DNA of 64,000 nt from Streptomyces canus. Its GTDB lineage: Bacteria > Actinomycetota > Actinomycetes > Streptomycetales > Streptomycetaceae. Shown piece after piece: positions 18,298 to 26,518 of the stretch. The notes under the pieces are model-generated. The model was not told the origin of the DNA. It did not search any database and was given only the letters and a program-made list of their open reading frames with translations. The translations under genes and the position numbers were made by a program. Location: contig NZ_JAUSWW010000001.1 of the NCBI RefSeq assembly GCF_030815415.1, forward strand, positions 7,998,001-8,062,000. Direction: 5' to 3'. The stretch's first letter is position 1. Each line of letters starts with the position of its first letter.

Positions 18298-18901
18298 AGC
18301 CCCGCCGGAGACGCGCGTACGCCGCTTCGGCCGTTCCCAGCGCTGGGTGCACCGCACGACCGCCGCCCTGATGGGCGTCTGCGTGCTCACCGCCGCCTGT
18401 CTCTACATTCCCCAGCTCGCCGAACTCGTCGGCCGCCGTGAGCTGGTCGTCCGCATCCACGAGTGGTCCGGCCTCGCCCTGCCGGTCCCCGTCCTGGCCG
18501 GCCTGGTCTCCCGCCACTTCCGCACCGACCTGCGCTTCCTGAACCGCTTCGGCCCGCACGACCGGGTCTGGCTGCGTGCCGCCCTGCGCCGCGACAAGCG
18601 GCCCTCGGCCCGTCCGGCGGGCAAGTTCAACGCCGGGCAGAAGATCTACGCCTCCTGGATCGGCGGCGCCACGCTGGTGATGCTCGGCACCGGTCTGCTG
18701 ATGTGGTTCACCCACCTCACCCCGATCCAATGGCGTACCAGCGCGACCTTCGTCCACGACTGGCTGGCCCTGACCGTCGGTATCGTCCTCGCCGGCCACA
18801 TCGGCATGGCGCTGGGGGACCCGGAGGCGCGGCGCGGCCTGCGGACGGGGACGGTGAGCCGGGGGTGGGCCGAGCGGGAACACTCCCTGTGGCGCCACTG
18901 A
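18281..18901 (+). CDS. Cytochrome b561-type membrane subunit, partner of the molybdoenzyme
   Basis: 206 residues with four hydrophobic helices. Four His suited to two haems are seen in helices: RWVHRTTAAL, VRIHEWSGLA, TFVHDWLALT and VLAGHIGMAL. ATG 18281 lies inside the end of the molybdoenzyme gene, a sign of translational coupling. Expected to pass quinol electrons across the membrane to the exported Mo enzyme. The longer upstream open frame is a shadow of the molybdoenzyme gene. Confidence 0.82.
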   Translation: MTLRAEAPPETRVRRFGRSQRWVHRTTAALMGVCVLTAACLYIPQLAELVGRRELVVRIHEWSGLALPVPVLAGLVSRHFRTDLRFLNRFGPHDRVWLRAALRRDKRPSARPAGKFNAGQKIYASWIGGATLVMLGTGLLMWFTHLTPIQWRTSATFVHDWLALTVGIVLAGHIGMALGDPEARRGLRTGTVSRGWAEREHSLWRH

Positions 18902-19927
18902 CGTGGTGGGCGTCGCCGGCTCGGACACCGTGGGCGCGGGCGCCACGACGGTGAACGCGTCCCGCGCCCGCACCTCGACACCCGCGAACCGGACGGCCAC
19001 GTCGACGGCCCTCGGCAGGCCCTCCACCACCGGCACCACCACGTTCAGCACCAGATGGTCACCCGCCTCGGAGGCGAGGACCGGCGGCCCGTCCAGCTCC
19101 CGGCCGTCGATGAACACCCGCCCGTCCCGCAGCAGTTCGGCATGGTCGAAGTACGTTCCGGCCAGCTCGATGCCGACGGTCTCCCCGGGCCGCGCCTGAC
19201 CGTCGCCGCCCGAATCGACCCTGGCGATCGCGTACGCGCACGCGGGCGTCCCACCGGACGTGGCCTTGAGCCGCACGGTGGCGACGGGATGCCGCCGGTG
19301 GAAGTCGAGCAGCCCGCCCAGCACGGCGTACCCGGCCCGCCCCTTGCAGGTGCCAGACCTGCCCGCGAGCGCGGCGAAGTCCCGCGACGCCGTCTCCCAG
19401 CTGCCGCCCTTGCCCTGCACGGCGAGACAGGCGGAGGCGAGCCCGCGCAGCAACCGCCACGCGTCGTCCGCCGGCTTCCCGGGGATGACATCGAGGGCGG
19501 CCCGGCACTCGGTGGGGGCGCGGAGCCCGTCGTAGACGCTGGACGGGTCCGGTACGCCGTCGGCGTTCGGTGAACCCGGACCCGGCGGCAGCCAGACGGG
19601 GATGTCGAGGGGGCTCTCGCTCGTGGAGGGAGAAGGCGAGGGAGCGGGGGCGGGGGTGGGCGAGGCGTCCGGGCTCCGCAGCGGCCCGGGAGTCGCGGTG
19701 GGACTGTTCAGATGCCCGTCGGGCCTGGGCCGCGCCGGGACGACGGGGGAGGGGGAGCCGGTACGCCCCGCCGGCGCACGGCCCGAGGGACCGGCCGTGA
19801 CGATCGTGCCCCCGCCGTCGCCTCTGTCCGGCGTGTCACTCCCGTCACCGGTGAAGGCCGCGGCAGCCACCGCCACCGTTCCGACGACGAGCAGCCCCGA
19901 GATACGCACCCCGAGGGAAACCGCCAT
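18287..19927 (-). CDS. Exported/anchored protein with Pro-Ser-Thr linker; 3' end read through antisense to cytochrome b
   Basis: N-terminal signal or anchor helix (ISGLLVVGTVAVAAAAF), a Pro/Ser/Thr-rich linker (about 30-115), then a folded domain of about 230 residues with four Cys (TECRAALDV, ASACLAVQG, GTCKGRAGY, TPACAYAIA) ending near APTVSEPATPTT opposite the cytochrome b stop codon. The frame has no stop there and continues 615 bases antisense through the whole cytochrome gene with shadow-like composition. The natural end is probably near 18902, giving about 342 residues. Family not recognised. Start ATG 19927, or GTG 19942 with AGGGG ahead. Confidence 0.55.
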   Translation of the reverse strand: MAVSLGVRISGLLVVGTVAVAAAAFTGDGSDTPDRGDGGGTIVTAGPSGRAPAGRTGSPSPVVPARPRPDGHLNSPTATPGPLRSPDASPTPAPAPSPSPSTSESPLDIPVWLPPGPGSPNADGVPDPSSVYDGLRAPTECRAALDVIPGKPADDAWRLLRGLASACLAVQGKGGSWETASRDFAALAGRSGTCKGRAGYAVLGGLLDFHRRHPVATVRLKATSGGTPACAYAIARVDSGGDGQARPGETVGIELAGTYFDHAELLRDGRVFIDGRELDGPPVLASEAGDHLVLNVVVPVVEGLPRAVDVAVRFAGVEVRARDAFTVVAPAPTVSEPATPTTSVAPQGVFPLGPPPAHRPRPQAAPRLRVPQRHADVAGEDDTDGQGQPVVDEGRAGTPLDRGEVGEPHQQTGAEHHQRGAADPGGVDLLPGVELARRTGRGPLVAAQGGTQPDPVVRAEAVQEAQVGAEVAGDQAGQDGDRQGEAGPLVDADDQLTAADEFGELGNVETGGGEHADAHQGGGRAVHPALGTAEAAYARLRRGFSS

Positions 19928-20061
19928 GACGCCCCCCGACACGGTCGCCCCTGGGATGCCGTTCCCAGGGGCCTTCCATCATCGGGCCGACCGCGCCGAC
20001 AGGGAAGCCGTATCAGGGCGAAGCCGAGTGCAGGATTGCAGGGCGCCGAGGAGCGACCGGG

Positions 20062-21090
20062 TCAGTCCGCGAAGTCCAGCAGCACCTTGCAGGACACGGT
20101 CCGGTCCGCGGCCAGCGCGAACGCCGACTCCGCTTCCCGGACCGGGACCACCGCGCTGACCAGCCCGTCGAACGACGGCTCGGCCGCGAGCAGTTCCAGC
20201 GCCGCGTCGAACTCCCCGTCGAAACGGAACGCCCCCCGCAGCTCGATCTCCCGGCTCACGACCAGATTCCCGGCGAACGGCGACTGCCCCGGCGGCAACA
20301 TCCCGAGCTGGACGACCACACCCCCGCGCCGCACCAGCCGCAGACAGGTGTCCAGCCCGGCCGCGACCCCGGACGCCTCGACGGCCACGTCCACCTCGGA
20401 CGGCCACCCGGCATCACCCGGATCGTCGGCCCGTACGACGGTGTCGGCGCCGGCGCTCTCCGCGTACCGCAGAGCCGCGGGCAGCAGGTCCGTCACCGTC
20501 ACCCGGGCCGCACCGGCCGCCTTCGCCGCCGCGACCACCAGACAGCCGATGGGCCCGGCCCCGGTGACGAGCACATGCTTGCCCGCGACCTCCCCGGCCC
20601 GCCGCACCGCGTGCAACGCGACGGACAGGGGCTCGGCGAGAGCCGCCCGGCGAAGGTCCAGCCCGTCCGGGAGCGGCCTCAACTGCTCCGCGGGCACCAC
20701 CACTTGGGCCGCGAACCCGCCCTGGACATGCGGAAAGCGGGCCGCGCTGCCGAGGTAGCGGGTGTCCCGGCAGACGTTGCGCCGACCGTCGGCGCACTCC
20801 GGGCACACCCCGCAGGGAGAGGCCGGGTGCACCGCAACAGCCGTACCGGAAAGGGGACCTGACGCTCCGGCACCGTACGAGAGAACCGTCCCGACCACCT
20901 CGTGCCCGAGCAGCATCGGCTCCCGCAGCCGGAAGTCCCCGACCCCGCCGTGCCGCCAGTAGTGCAGATCGGAGCCGCAGACCCCGCCGTAGCGGACCGC
21001 GACCAGGGCCTGCCCCGGACCGGGCGACGGCGACGCCAACTCCTCGACCCGCAGGTCGCCCTGACCATGGATCACACAACCGAGAGTCAT
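20062..21090 (-). CDS. idnD: L-idonate 5-dehydrogenase-like zinc alcohol dehydrogenase
   Basis: 342 residues, MDR family with catalytic Zn site (YGGVCGSDLHYWRHGG, GHEVVG) and the structural Zn Cys cluster (CGVCPECADGRRNVC). Rossmann motif VLVTGAGPIGCLVVAAAKAA. Sorbitol/idonate-type YWRHGGVGDF is characteristic. It would oxidise L-idonate to 5-keto-gluconate. Last gene of the leftward gntK-gntP-idnO-idnD operon; its ATG shares a base with the idnO stop (TGATG), so translation is coupled. The assignment rests on both sequence and context. Confidence 0.82.
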   Translation of the reverse strand: MTLGCVIHGQGDLRVEELASPSPGPGQALVAVRYGGVCGSDLHYWRHGGVGDFRLREPMLLGHEVVGTVLSYGAGASGPLSGTAVAVHPASPCGVCPECADGRRNVCRDTRYLGSAARFPHVQGGFAAQVVVPAEQLRPLPDGLDLRRAALAEPLSVALHAVRRAGEVAGKHVLVTGAGPIGCLVVAAAKAAGAARVTVTDLLPAALRYAESAGADTVVRADDPGDAGWPSEVDVAVEASGVAAGLDTCLRLVRRGGVVVQLGMLPPGQSPFAGNLVVSREIELRGAFRFDGEFDAALELLAAEPSFDGLVSAVVPVREAESAFALAADRTVSCKVLLDFAD

Positions 21091-21851
21091 CACAGCACGC
21101 TCGTCATTCCACCGTCGACGTACAGGATCTGCCCGCTGACGAAGTCCGCGGCGGGTGAGGCGAGGAAGAGCACCCCGCCCACCAGGTCCTGCGTACGGCC
21201 CCAGCGGCCGGCCGGGGTGCGGCGACGCACCCAGGAGCTGAACTCCTCGTCCTCGACGAGGGCTTGGGTCAGCTCGGTCTCGATGTAGCCGGGGCCGAGA
21301 CCGTTGACCTGGACGCCCTGCGGGCCCCAGTCGGCGCACATGCCCTTGGTGAGCATCTTCAGCGCGCCCTTGGTGGCCGCGTAGGGCGCGATGCCGGGGC
21401 GGGCCACCTCGCTCTGCAGCGAGCAGATGTTGACGATCTTGCCGTGACCGCGTGCCGTCATCCGCCGGGCCGCTTCCCGGCCGACCAGGAACGCGCTGGT
21501 CAGGTTGGTGTCCAGGATGCGGTGCCAGTCGGAGTCGGTGAACTCCAGGAGCGGGGCGCGCAGTTGCATGCCCGCGTTGTTGACCAGGATGTCGAGCGGG
21601 CCGACCCGTTCCTCCACGTCCGCGATCCCCGCGGCCACCGAGGCGCCGTCGGTCACGTCGAACACGGCCGTGTGGACGCGGTCGCCGGGCAGTTCGGCGG
21701 CGGCCTTGGTGAGCCGCTCGCCGTCCCGCCCGTTGAGGACGACCGTGCAGCCGGCCTCCGCGAGACCCCGGGCCAGGGCGAGTCCGATGCCCCGGCTGGA
21801 GCCCGTGACCAGGGCGGTCCGGCCGCTGATGTCGAACAGAGGGTGACTCAT
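21090..21851 (-). CDS. idnO: Gluconate 5-dehydrogenase-like SDR
   Basis: 253 residues, classical SDR: ALVTGSSRGIGLALARGL, NNAGMQLRAPL, ICSLQSEVARPGIAPYAATK (Ser and Tyr-x3-Lys), C-terminal FVSGQILYVDGGM. It would interconvert 5-ketogluconate and D-gluconate, linking idonate to the gluconate kinase pathway. It sits between the gluconate permease and idnD. Confidence 0.85.
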   Translation of the reverse strand: MSHPLFDISGRTALVTGSSRGIGLALARGLAEAGCTVVLNGRDGERLTKAAAELPGDRVHTAVFDVTDGASVAAGIADVEERVGPLDILVNNAGMQLRAPLLEFTDSDWHRILDTNLTSAFLVGREAARRMTARGHGKIVNICSLQSEVARPGIAPYAATKGALKMLTKGMCADWGPQGVQVNGLGPGYIETELTQALVEDEEFSSWVRRRTPAGRWGRTQDLVGGVLFLASPAADFVSGQILYVDGGMTSVL

Positions 21852-21870
21852 CGTCGTACTCCCCGAATCC

Positions 21871-23268
21871 CTAGATGATCAACGAGAGCAGCAGGACGAG
21901 ACCACCGGCGACCACGGAGATGATCGTCTCCATGACGGACCAGGTCTTGATGGTCTGGCCGACGGTCAGGCCGAAGTACTCCTTGACCAGCCAGAACCCG
22001 GCATCGTTGACATGGCTGAAGAAGAGCGAGCCGGCGCCGATGGCGAGGACCAGCAGGGCCGCGTGGGTCGTCGACATGTCGGCGGCCAGCGGAGCCACGA
22101 GCCCCGCGGCCGACACGGTCGCCACCGTCGCCGAACCCGTCGCGAGCCGGATGGCCACCGCGATCAGCCAGGCCAGCAGCAGCGCCGGGATCGACCAGTC
22201 CTCGGAGATGTCCAGGATCATGGCGCCCACGCCGGTGTCGATCAGCGTCTGCTTGAAGCCGCCGCCCGCGCCGACGATCAGGAGGATGCCGGCGATGGGC
22301 GCGAGGCCCTTCTCGACCAGCGGCGTGAGGCGCTCCTTGCCGAACCCGGCGGGCCGCAGCAGCGTGAAGATGCCGAGGAGTACGGAGGCGAGCAGGGCGA
22401 TCAGCGGCGAACCGATGACGTCGAATATCCGCTGCGTGGTGTTCTCGGGGTCGTCGATGACGATGTCGACGAGCGCCTTGGAGAGCATCAGGATGACCGG
22501 CAGCAGGATGGTGATCAGCGTGGCGCCGAAGCCGGGACGCTTCTCCAGGTCCTCGGACGGGCGCTGCGGGATCATCTTGTCCGGCGCCGGGACGTCCACC
22601 CAGCGGGCCGCGTACCGGGAGAACAGCGGACCGGCGATGATCACCGTCGGGATCGCGACGAGCACACCGAGCGCCAGCGTGACACCCAGGTCGGCCCCGA
22701 TCGCGTCGATCGCGACCAGCGGGCCGGGGTGCGGCGGGACCAGGCCGTGCATCACGGACAGACCCGCGAGGGCCGGGATGCCGATGCGCATCAGCGAGTA
22801 GTTGCCGCGCTTGGCGACCATCAGTACGACCGGGATCAGCAGCACGACGCCGACCTCGAAGAACAGCGGCAGACCGATCACGGAGGCGATGAGGACCATC
22901 GCCCACGGCATCGACCGGCCACCCGCCTTGGCGAGGATGGTGTCGACGATCTGGTCGGCGCCGCCGGAGTCGGCGAGCATCTTGCCGAGGATCGCGCCGA
23001 GCGCGATCAGCACGCCCACGCCGGCGACGGTGGTGCCGAGACCGCCGGTGAAGCTGGCGATGACCTTGTCGAGCGGCGCTCCGGCGAACGCGCCCAGCGC
23101 CAGCGACCCGATGGTCAGCGACAGGAACGCGTGGAGCTTGAACTTGGTGATGAGCAGGACGATGACGGCGATGCCCGCCAGGACTGCGATGCCCAGCTGA
23201 GCGTGACCGGCCGAGGTGATGGGCTCGACCGGGTCCGCTGCCAGCAACTCGACGCTGAGTCTGGTCAC
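21871..23268 (-). CDS. gntP: Gluconate:H+ symporter, GntP family
   Basis: 465 residues, about twelve to fourteen hydrophobic helices, with GntP-family landmarks: GVLIALGAILGKMLADSGGA, GLPLFFEVGVVLLIPVVLMV, HGLVPPHPGPLVAID and SHVNDAGFWLVKEYFGLTVG. Takes up D-gluconate (or idonate) with protons. GTG start preceded by AAGGGAA; 55 bases after gntK. Regulation by the divergent GntR is expected. Confidence 0.92.
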   Translation of the reverse strand: MTRLSVELLAADPVEPITSAGHAQLGIAVLAGIAVIVLLITKFKLHAFLSLTIGSLALGAFAGAPLDKVIASFTGGLGTTVAGVGVLIALGAILGKMLADSGGADQIVDTILAKAGGRSMPWAMVLIASVIGLPLFFEVGVVLLIPVVLMVAKRGNYSLMRIGIPALAGLSVMHGLVPPHPGPLVAIDAIGADLGVTLALGVLVAIPTVIIAGPLFSRYAARWVDVPAPDKMIPQRPSEDLEKRPGFGATLITILLPVILMLSKALVDIVIDDPENTTQRIFDVIGSPLIALLASVLLGIFTLLRPAGFGKERLTPLVEKGLAPIAGILLIVGAGGGFKQTLIDTGVGAMILDISEDWSIPALLLAWLIAVAIRLATGSATVATVSAAGLVAPLAADMSTTHAALLVLAIGAGSLFFSHVNDAGFWLVKEYFGLTVGQTIKTWSVMETIISVVAGGLVLLLSLII

Positions 23269-23323
23269 GGGGGTTCCCTTGCAGGTACGGGGATGATGGG
23301 GGAGGGGGTGCTTGCGCGGGGGG

Positions 23324-23830
23324 TTACGGGAGTTCGGTCAGCGCCTTCGCGGCCCGGCCGGTGATCTCCTCGGGGCTGCCGGTGACGTCCACCACGACTC
23401 CCGCCTCGTCCTCCTGGAGCGGCTGGAGGGTCGCGAACTGGGAGTCGAGCAGCGCGGTCGGCATGAAGTGCCCTTGCCGATGGGACATGCGGTCCTCGAT
23501 GAGGGCGCGATCGCCCGCGAGGTGCACGAAGACGAGCCCGGGAGCGGCGGCGCGCAGCCGGTCGCGGTACGAGCGCTTCAGCGCCGAGCAGCTGACCACC
23601 CCGCCGAGTCCCGCCCGGCCGTCCGCCCAGTCGCCGATGGCGTCCAGCCAGGGCCACCGGTCCTCGTCGGTGAGCGGGGTGCCGGCCGACATCTTGGCGA
23701 TGTTGGCCGGCGGGTGGAAGTCGTCGCCCTCGGCGTACGAGACGCCGAGACGGGCGGCGAGCAGCGGACCGATGGTGGTCTTGCCGGTGCCCGCGACGCC
23801 CATCACCACGACGACATGGGGGGTGTTCAT
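23324..23830 (-). CDS. gntK: Gluconokinase
   Basis: 168 residues, the usual GntK length. Walker A VMGVAGTGKTTIG, followed by YAEGDDFHPPANIAKMSAG and PLTDEDRWPWL, CSALKRSYRDRLR and SHRQGHFMPTALLDSQFATL, all diagnostic. Phosphorylates D-gluconate to 6-phosphogluconate for the pentose phosphate pathway. Start ATG 23830 (GAGG five bases upstream); an in-frame upstream Met would add MKTADSEAA. First gene of the leftward operon, divergent from gntR. Confidence 0.93.
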   Translation of the reverse strand: MNTPHVVVVMGVAGTGKTTIGPLLAARLGVSYAEGDDFHPPANIAKMSAGTPLTDEDRWPWLDAIGDWADGRAGLGGVVSCSALKRSYRDRLRAAAPGLVFVHLAGDRALIEDRMSHRQGHFMPTALLDSQFATLQPLQEDEAGVVVDVTGSPEEITGRAAKALTELP

Positions 23831-23940
23831 CGCTGCCTCACTGTCTGCTGTCTTCATCGACACGTGGACGCCCTCGGGCGTCGACGCAAACTGAAACCCA
23901 TTAGGTACGACAAATTCAAGAGCCTGTGATGAATAAGTCT

Positions 23941-23953
23941 GACTTTTTGAGTC
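23941..23953. promoter_or_regulatory. Inverted repeat in the gntR-gntK divergent promoter region
   Basis: GACT-TTTTG-AGTC lies 27 bases before the gntR start, in a 149-base AT-richer gap. It overlaps a possible -35 (TTGAGT, 23947) with TACGCT at 23968 as a possible -10, 15 bases apart. Good candidate GntR operator by position only. Confidence 0.3.
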
Positions 23954-23979
23954 CGTGACCTGCCGCGTACGCTGAGTGC

Positions 23980-24681
23980 ATGAGCACATCGGGCCGGGGG
24001 CTGCACGGCCAAGTACTGGAATCCCTCGGCCCCGCGATCACCGCGGGTGAGTACCCGCCGGGCAGCGTTCTGCGCACGGACGAACTGGCCCAGCAGTTCG
24101 ATGTGTCCCGCTCGGTTATGCGGGAGGCGGTCCGCGTCCTGGAGTCCATGCACCTGGTCGAGTCCCGCCGCCGCGTGGGCGTCACGGTCCGTCCGAAGGC
24201 GCAGTGGAACGTCTACGACCCACAGGTCATCCGCTGGCGCCTGGCCGGTGCCGACCGCCCCGGGCAGCTGCGGTCACTGACGGTCCTGCGCTCCGCGCTC
24301 GAACCGGTCGCGGCGGGCCTTGCGGCGAAGAACGCCACGGCGGAGCAGTGCGCCGAACTCACCGAGTGCGCGCTGGGCATGGTCGCCCACTCACGGGGCC
24401 ACCAGCTGGAGGGCTATCTGATCCACGACGTGGCCTTCCACCGCGTGATCCTCAACGCCTCCGGCAACGAGATGTTCGCCCGCCTCGGGGACGTCGTCGC
24501 CGAGGTCCTCGCCGGCCGCACCCATCACGAGGTCATGTTCGAGGACCCCGACCCGGCCGCCGTCACCCTGCACGTCCAGGTCGCCGAGGCCGTCCGCGCG
24601 GGCGACGCGGTCCGCGCGGAGACCCTGACCCGGGAGATCACGGTGGGGGCACTGCAGGAGCTGGACATCCTGGCGCCGTGA
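23980..24681 (+). CDS. gntR: GntR/FadR-family regulator of gluconate genes
   Basis: 233 residues. Winged-helix N-terminus (SLGPAITAGEYPPGSVLRTD, SRSVMREAVRVLESMHLVES) and an all-helical FCD ligand domain with metal-binding style His (DVAFHRVILNASGN, EAVRAGDA). Divergent from the gntK-gntP-idnO-idnD operon, which it presumably represses until gluconate or 6-phosphogluconate is present. The ATG is close to the predicted promoter, so the transcript may be leaderless or nearly so. Confidence 0.88.
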   Translation: MSTSGRGLHGQVLESLGPAITAGEYPPGSVLRTDELAQQFDVSRSVMREAVRVLESMHLVESRRRVGVTVRPKAQWNVYDPQVIRWRLAGADRPGQLRSLTVLRSALEPVAAGLAAKNATAEQCAELTECALGMVAHSRGHQLEGYLIHDVAFHRVILNASGNEMFARLGDVVAEVLAGRTHHEVMFEDPDPAAVTLHVQVAEAVRAGDAVRAETLTREITVGALQELDILAP

Positions 24682-24693
24682 GCCGTCGGCGGC

Positions 24694-25068
24694 TCAGTCC
24701 AGGAAGTCCCCGTCCACATACACCCAAGCCCCGTCCACCCGCTCGAACCGGCTCCGCTCATGCAGCGACCCGCCCCTGAACGACGCCCTGAACGTCACCG
24801 TCCCCACGGAATGGAACGCCGACCCGTCACCCGTGCCGAGGATCTCCAGACCGGTCCACCGCATGCCCGCGTCGAAGTCGAGGCTCGCGGGCCGGGTCCG
24901 CGGATGCCAGGTCCGCAGCAGATAGGCGGCGTCCTGCTGGACGAAGGCGCAGTATCGGGACCGCATGAGCGCCTCGGCGGTCGGCGCGGCGGCGGCGCCG
25001 GAGTGAAAGCGGCCGCAGCACTTGGCGTAGGGCTCGGGCAGGCCGCAGGGGCAGGAACGCGTGCTCAT
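24694..25068 (-). CDS. YchJ/UPF0225-like protein with SEC-C-type zinc motif
   Basis: 124 residues. N-terminal CPCGLPEPYAKCCG is the Zn-binding SEC-C-like motif; the rest (EALMRSRYCAFVQQDAAYLL, TWHPRTRP, VGTVTFRASF, HERSRFERVDGAWVYVDGD) is the NTF2-like YchJ domain. Function unknown. ATG 25068 is chosen for its spacing to GGAG; ATG 25077 is the alternative. It lies 20 bases after the M1 peptidase stop in the same direction, suggesting one transcript. Confidence 0.82.
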   Translation of the reverse strand: MSTRSCPCGLPEPYAKCCGRFHSGAAAAPTAEALMRSRYCAFVQQDAAYLLRTWHPRTRPASLDFDAGMRWTGLEILGTGDGSAFHSVGTVTFRASFRGGSLHERSRFERVDGAWVYVDGDFLD

Positions 25069-25087
25069 GGCCGTCATTCTCCCGGAA

Positions 25088-26518
25088 CTAGCCGGCCGCC
25101 CGTGTCGCCGGCACAGGCACCGGCGGCAGCGCCGTCCCGTACACCCAAGCCTGGAACACCTCGTCCAGTGGCTCGGCCGAGAAGCGCGAGGCGTGCGCGG
25201 TGAACGTCGTCGTGGTCACGGCCCCGCTCCGGTGCAGCCCCGCCCACCCCCGCAGCATGCGGAAGAAGGCCACGTCGCCCATCGCGCACCGCACCGCGTG
25301 CACGGTCAGCCCGCCCCGTTCGTAGAGCCGGTCGTCGAACATCGACTTGCGGCCCGGATCGGCCAGCTTCAGATCCTGCGGGAGCCCCGACAGCAACCGA
25401 TGCGCGGCGGCGGCGAGTTGCTGGGCCGTCCGCCCGCCCGACCGCTCCGACCACAGCCACTCGGCGTACTTCGCGAACCCCTCGTTCAGCCAGATGTGCC
25501 GCCAGTCCGCGATGGACACACTGTTGCCGAACCACTGGTGGGCCAGCTCGTGCGCGACCAGCCGCTCCGAACCCCGCCCCCCGTCCACATGGTTGGCGCC
25601 GAACAGCGACAACCCCTGTGCCTCGACGGGGACATCGAGCTCCTCCTCCGTCACCACGACCGCGTACTCGTCGAAGGGGTAGGGACCGAACAGCTCCTGG
25701 AACAGGTCCATCATCTGCGGCTGACGCGCGAAGTCCCTGGAGAACCGCGGGAGCAGATGCGACGGAATGTGCCCGTGCTGCGGCACCCCGCCCAGCCCCG
25801 GGTCGCCCAGCAGCACCGTCTGGTACTTGCCGATCGACAGCCCCACCAGATAGCTGGACGTCGGCGCCGACTGCTCGTACACCCAGGTCGTCGTGGAGGC
25901 CTTCGTGGTACGGGTCAGCAGCCGCCCGCCCGCCACCACCGAGTACGCCGACGGCGTCGTGATCGAGATCTGGTACGACGCCTTGTCCGCGGGCCGGTCG
26001 TTGCACGGGTACCAGGACGGCGCCCCGACCGGCTGGCTCGCCACCAGCGCCCCGTCCTCCAGCTCCTCCCAGCCCAGGCCGCCCCACGGGCTGTTCACCG
26101 GCTTGGGATTGCCCGCCCAGTGCACCTCGACCGTGAACGCGGCCCCGGGCCGGACCGGCTTCGCGGGCCGGATCCGCAGCTTGCCGCCGCGGTGCGTGTA
26201 CTGCGGCTGCCGGCCGTCCACCCGCACCCGGCCGACCTTGAAGTCGGCCAGGTTCAGGAAGAACTCGCCCAGCGGCGACCGTCCCGCTATGGCGTTGATC
26301 CGGGCCGTGCCCGACAGCCGGTTCGGGCCCGGGCGGTAGTCCAGCGCGAGTTCGTACCGGTGCACCCGGTACCGCGCGTCACCGTTCTCCGGGAAATACG
26401 GGTCCGCACCCGCCGCCTGCTGAACCGCCACCGCTGTGTCTGCTCCCTGTGCCATGCCGCCACTCCGCTCGGGTGCACCGCCCTCCCGTGCCGAGTGGCC
26501 GGCGTTCAGGGACGCCAT
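25088..26518 (-). CDS. M1 family metallopeptidase (aminopeptidase N-like)
   Basis: 476 residues, shorter than the 850-residue PepN but typical of the two-domain M1 type. N-terminal beta saddle, then the zinc site HELAHQWFGN with the third ligand in NEGFAKYAEW, and the substrate-binding loop GLSLFGANH in place of the usual GAMEN. No signal peptide is evident. ATG 26518 overlaps the end of the Pls-like NRPS gene by 13 bases, so synthesis is likely coupled. The coupling raises the possibility that it trims or degrades the NRPS product; that is inference only. Confidence 0.85.
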   Translation of the reverse strand: MASLNAGHSAREGGAPERSGGMAQGADTAVAVQQAAGADPYFPENGDARYRVHRYELALDYRPGPNRLSGTARINAIAGRSPLGEFFLNLADFKVGRVRVDGRQPQYTHRGGKLRIRPAKPVRPGAAFTVEVHWAGNPKPVNSPWGGLGWEELEDGALVASQPVGAPSWYPCNDRPADKASYQISITTPSAYSVVAGGRLLTRTTKASTTTWVYEQSAPTSSYLVGLSIGKYQTVLLGDPGLGGVPQHGHIPSHLLPRFSRDFARQPQMMDLFQELFGPYPFDEYAVVVTEEELDVPVEAQGLSLFGANHVDGGRGSERLVAHELAHQWFGNSVSIADWRHIWLNEGFAKYAEWLWSERSGGRTAQQLAAAAHRLLSGLPQDLKLADPGRKSMFDDRLYERGGLTVHAVRCAMGDVAFFRMLRGWAGLHRSGAVTTTTFTAHASRFSAEPLDEVFQAWVYGTALPPVPVPATRAAG

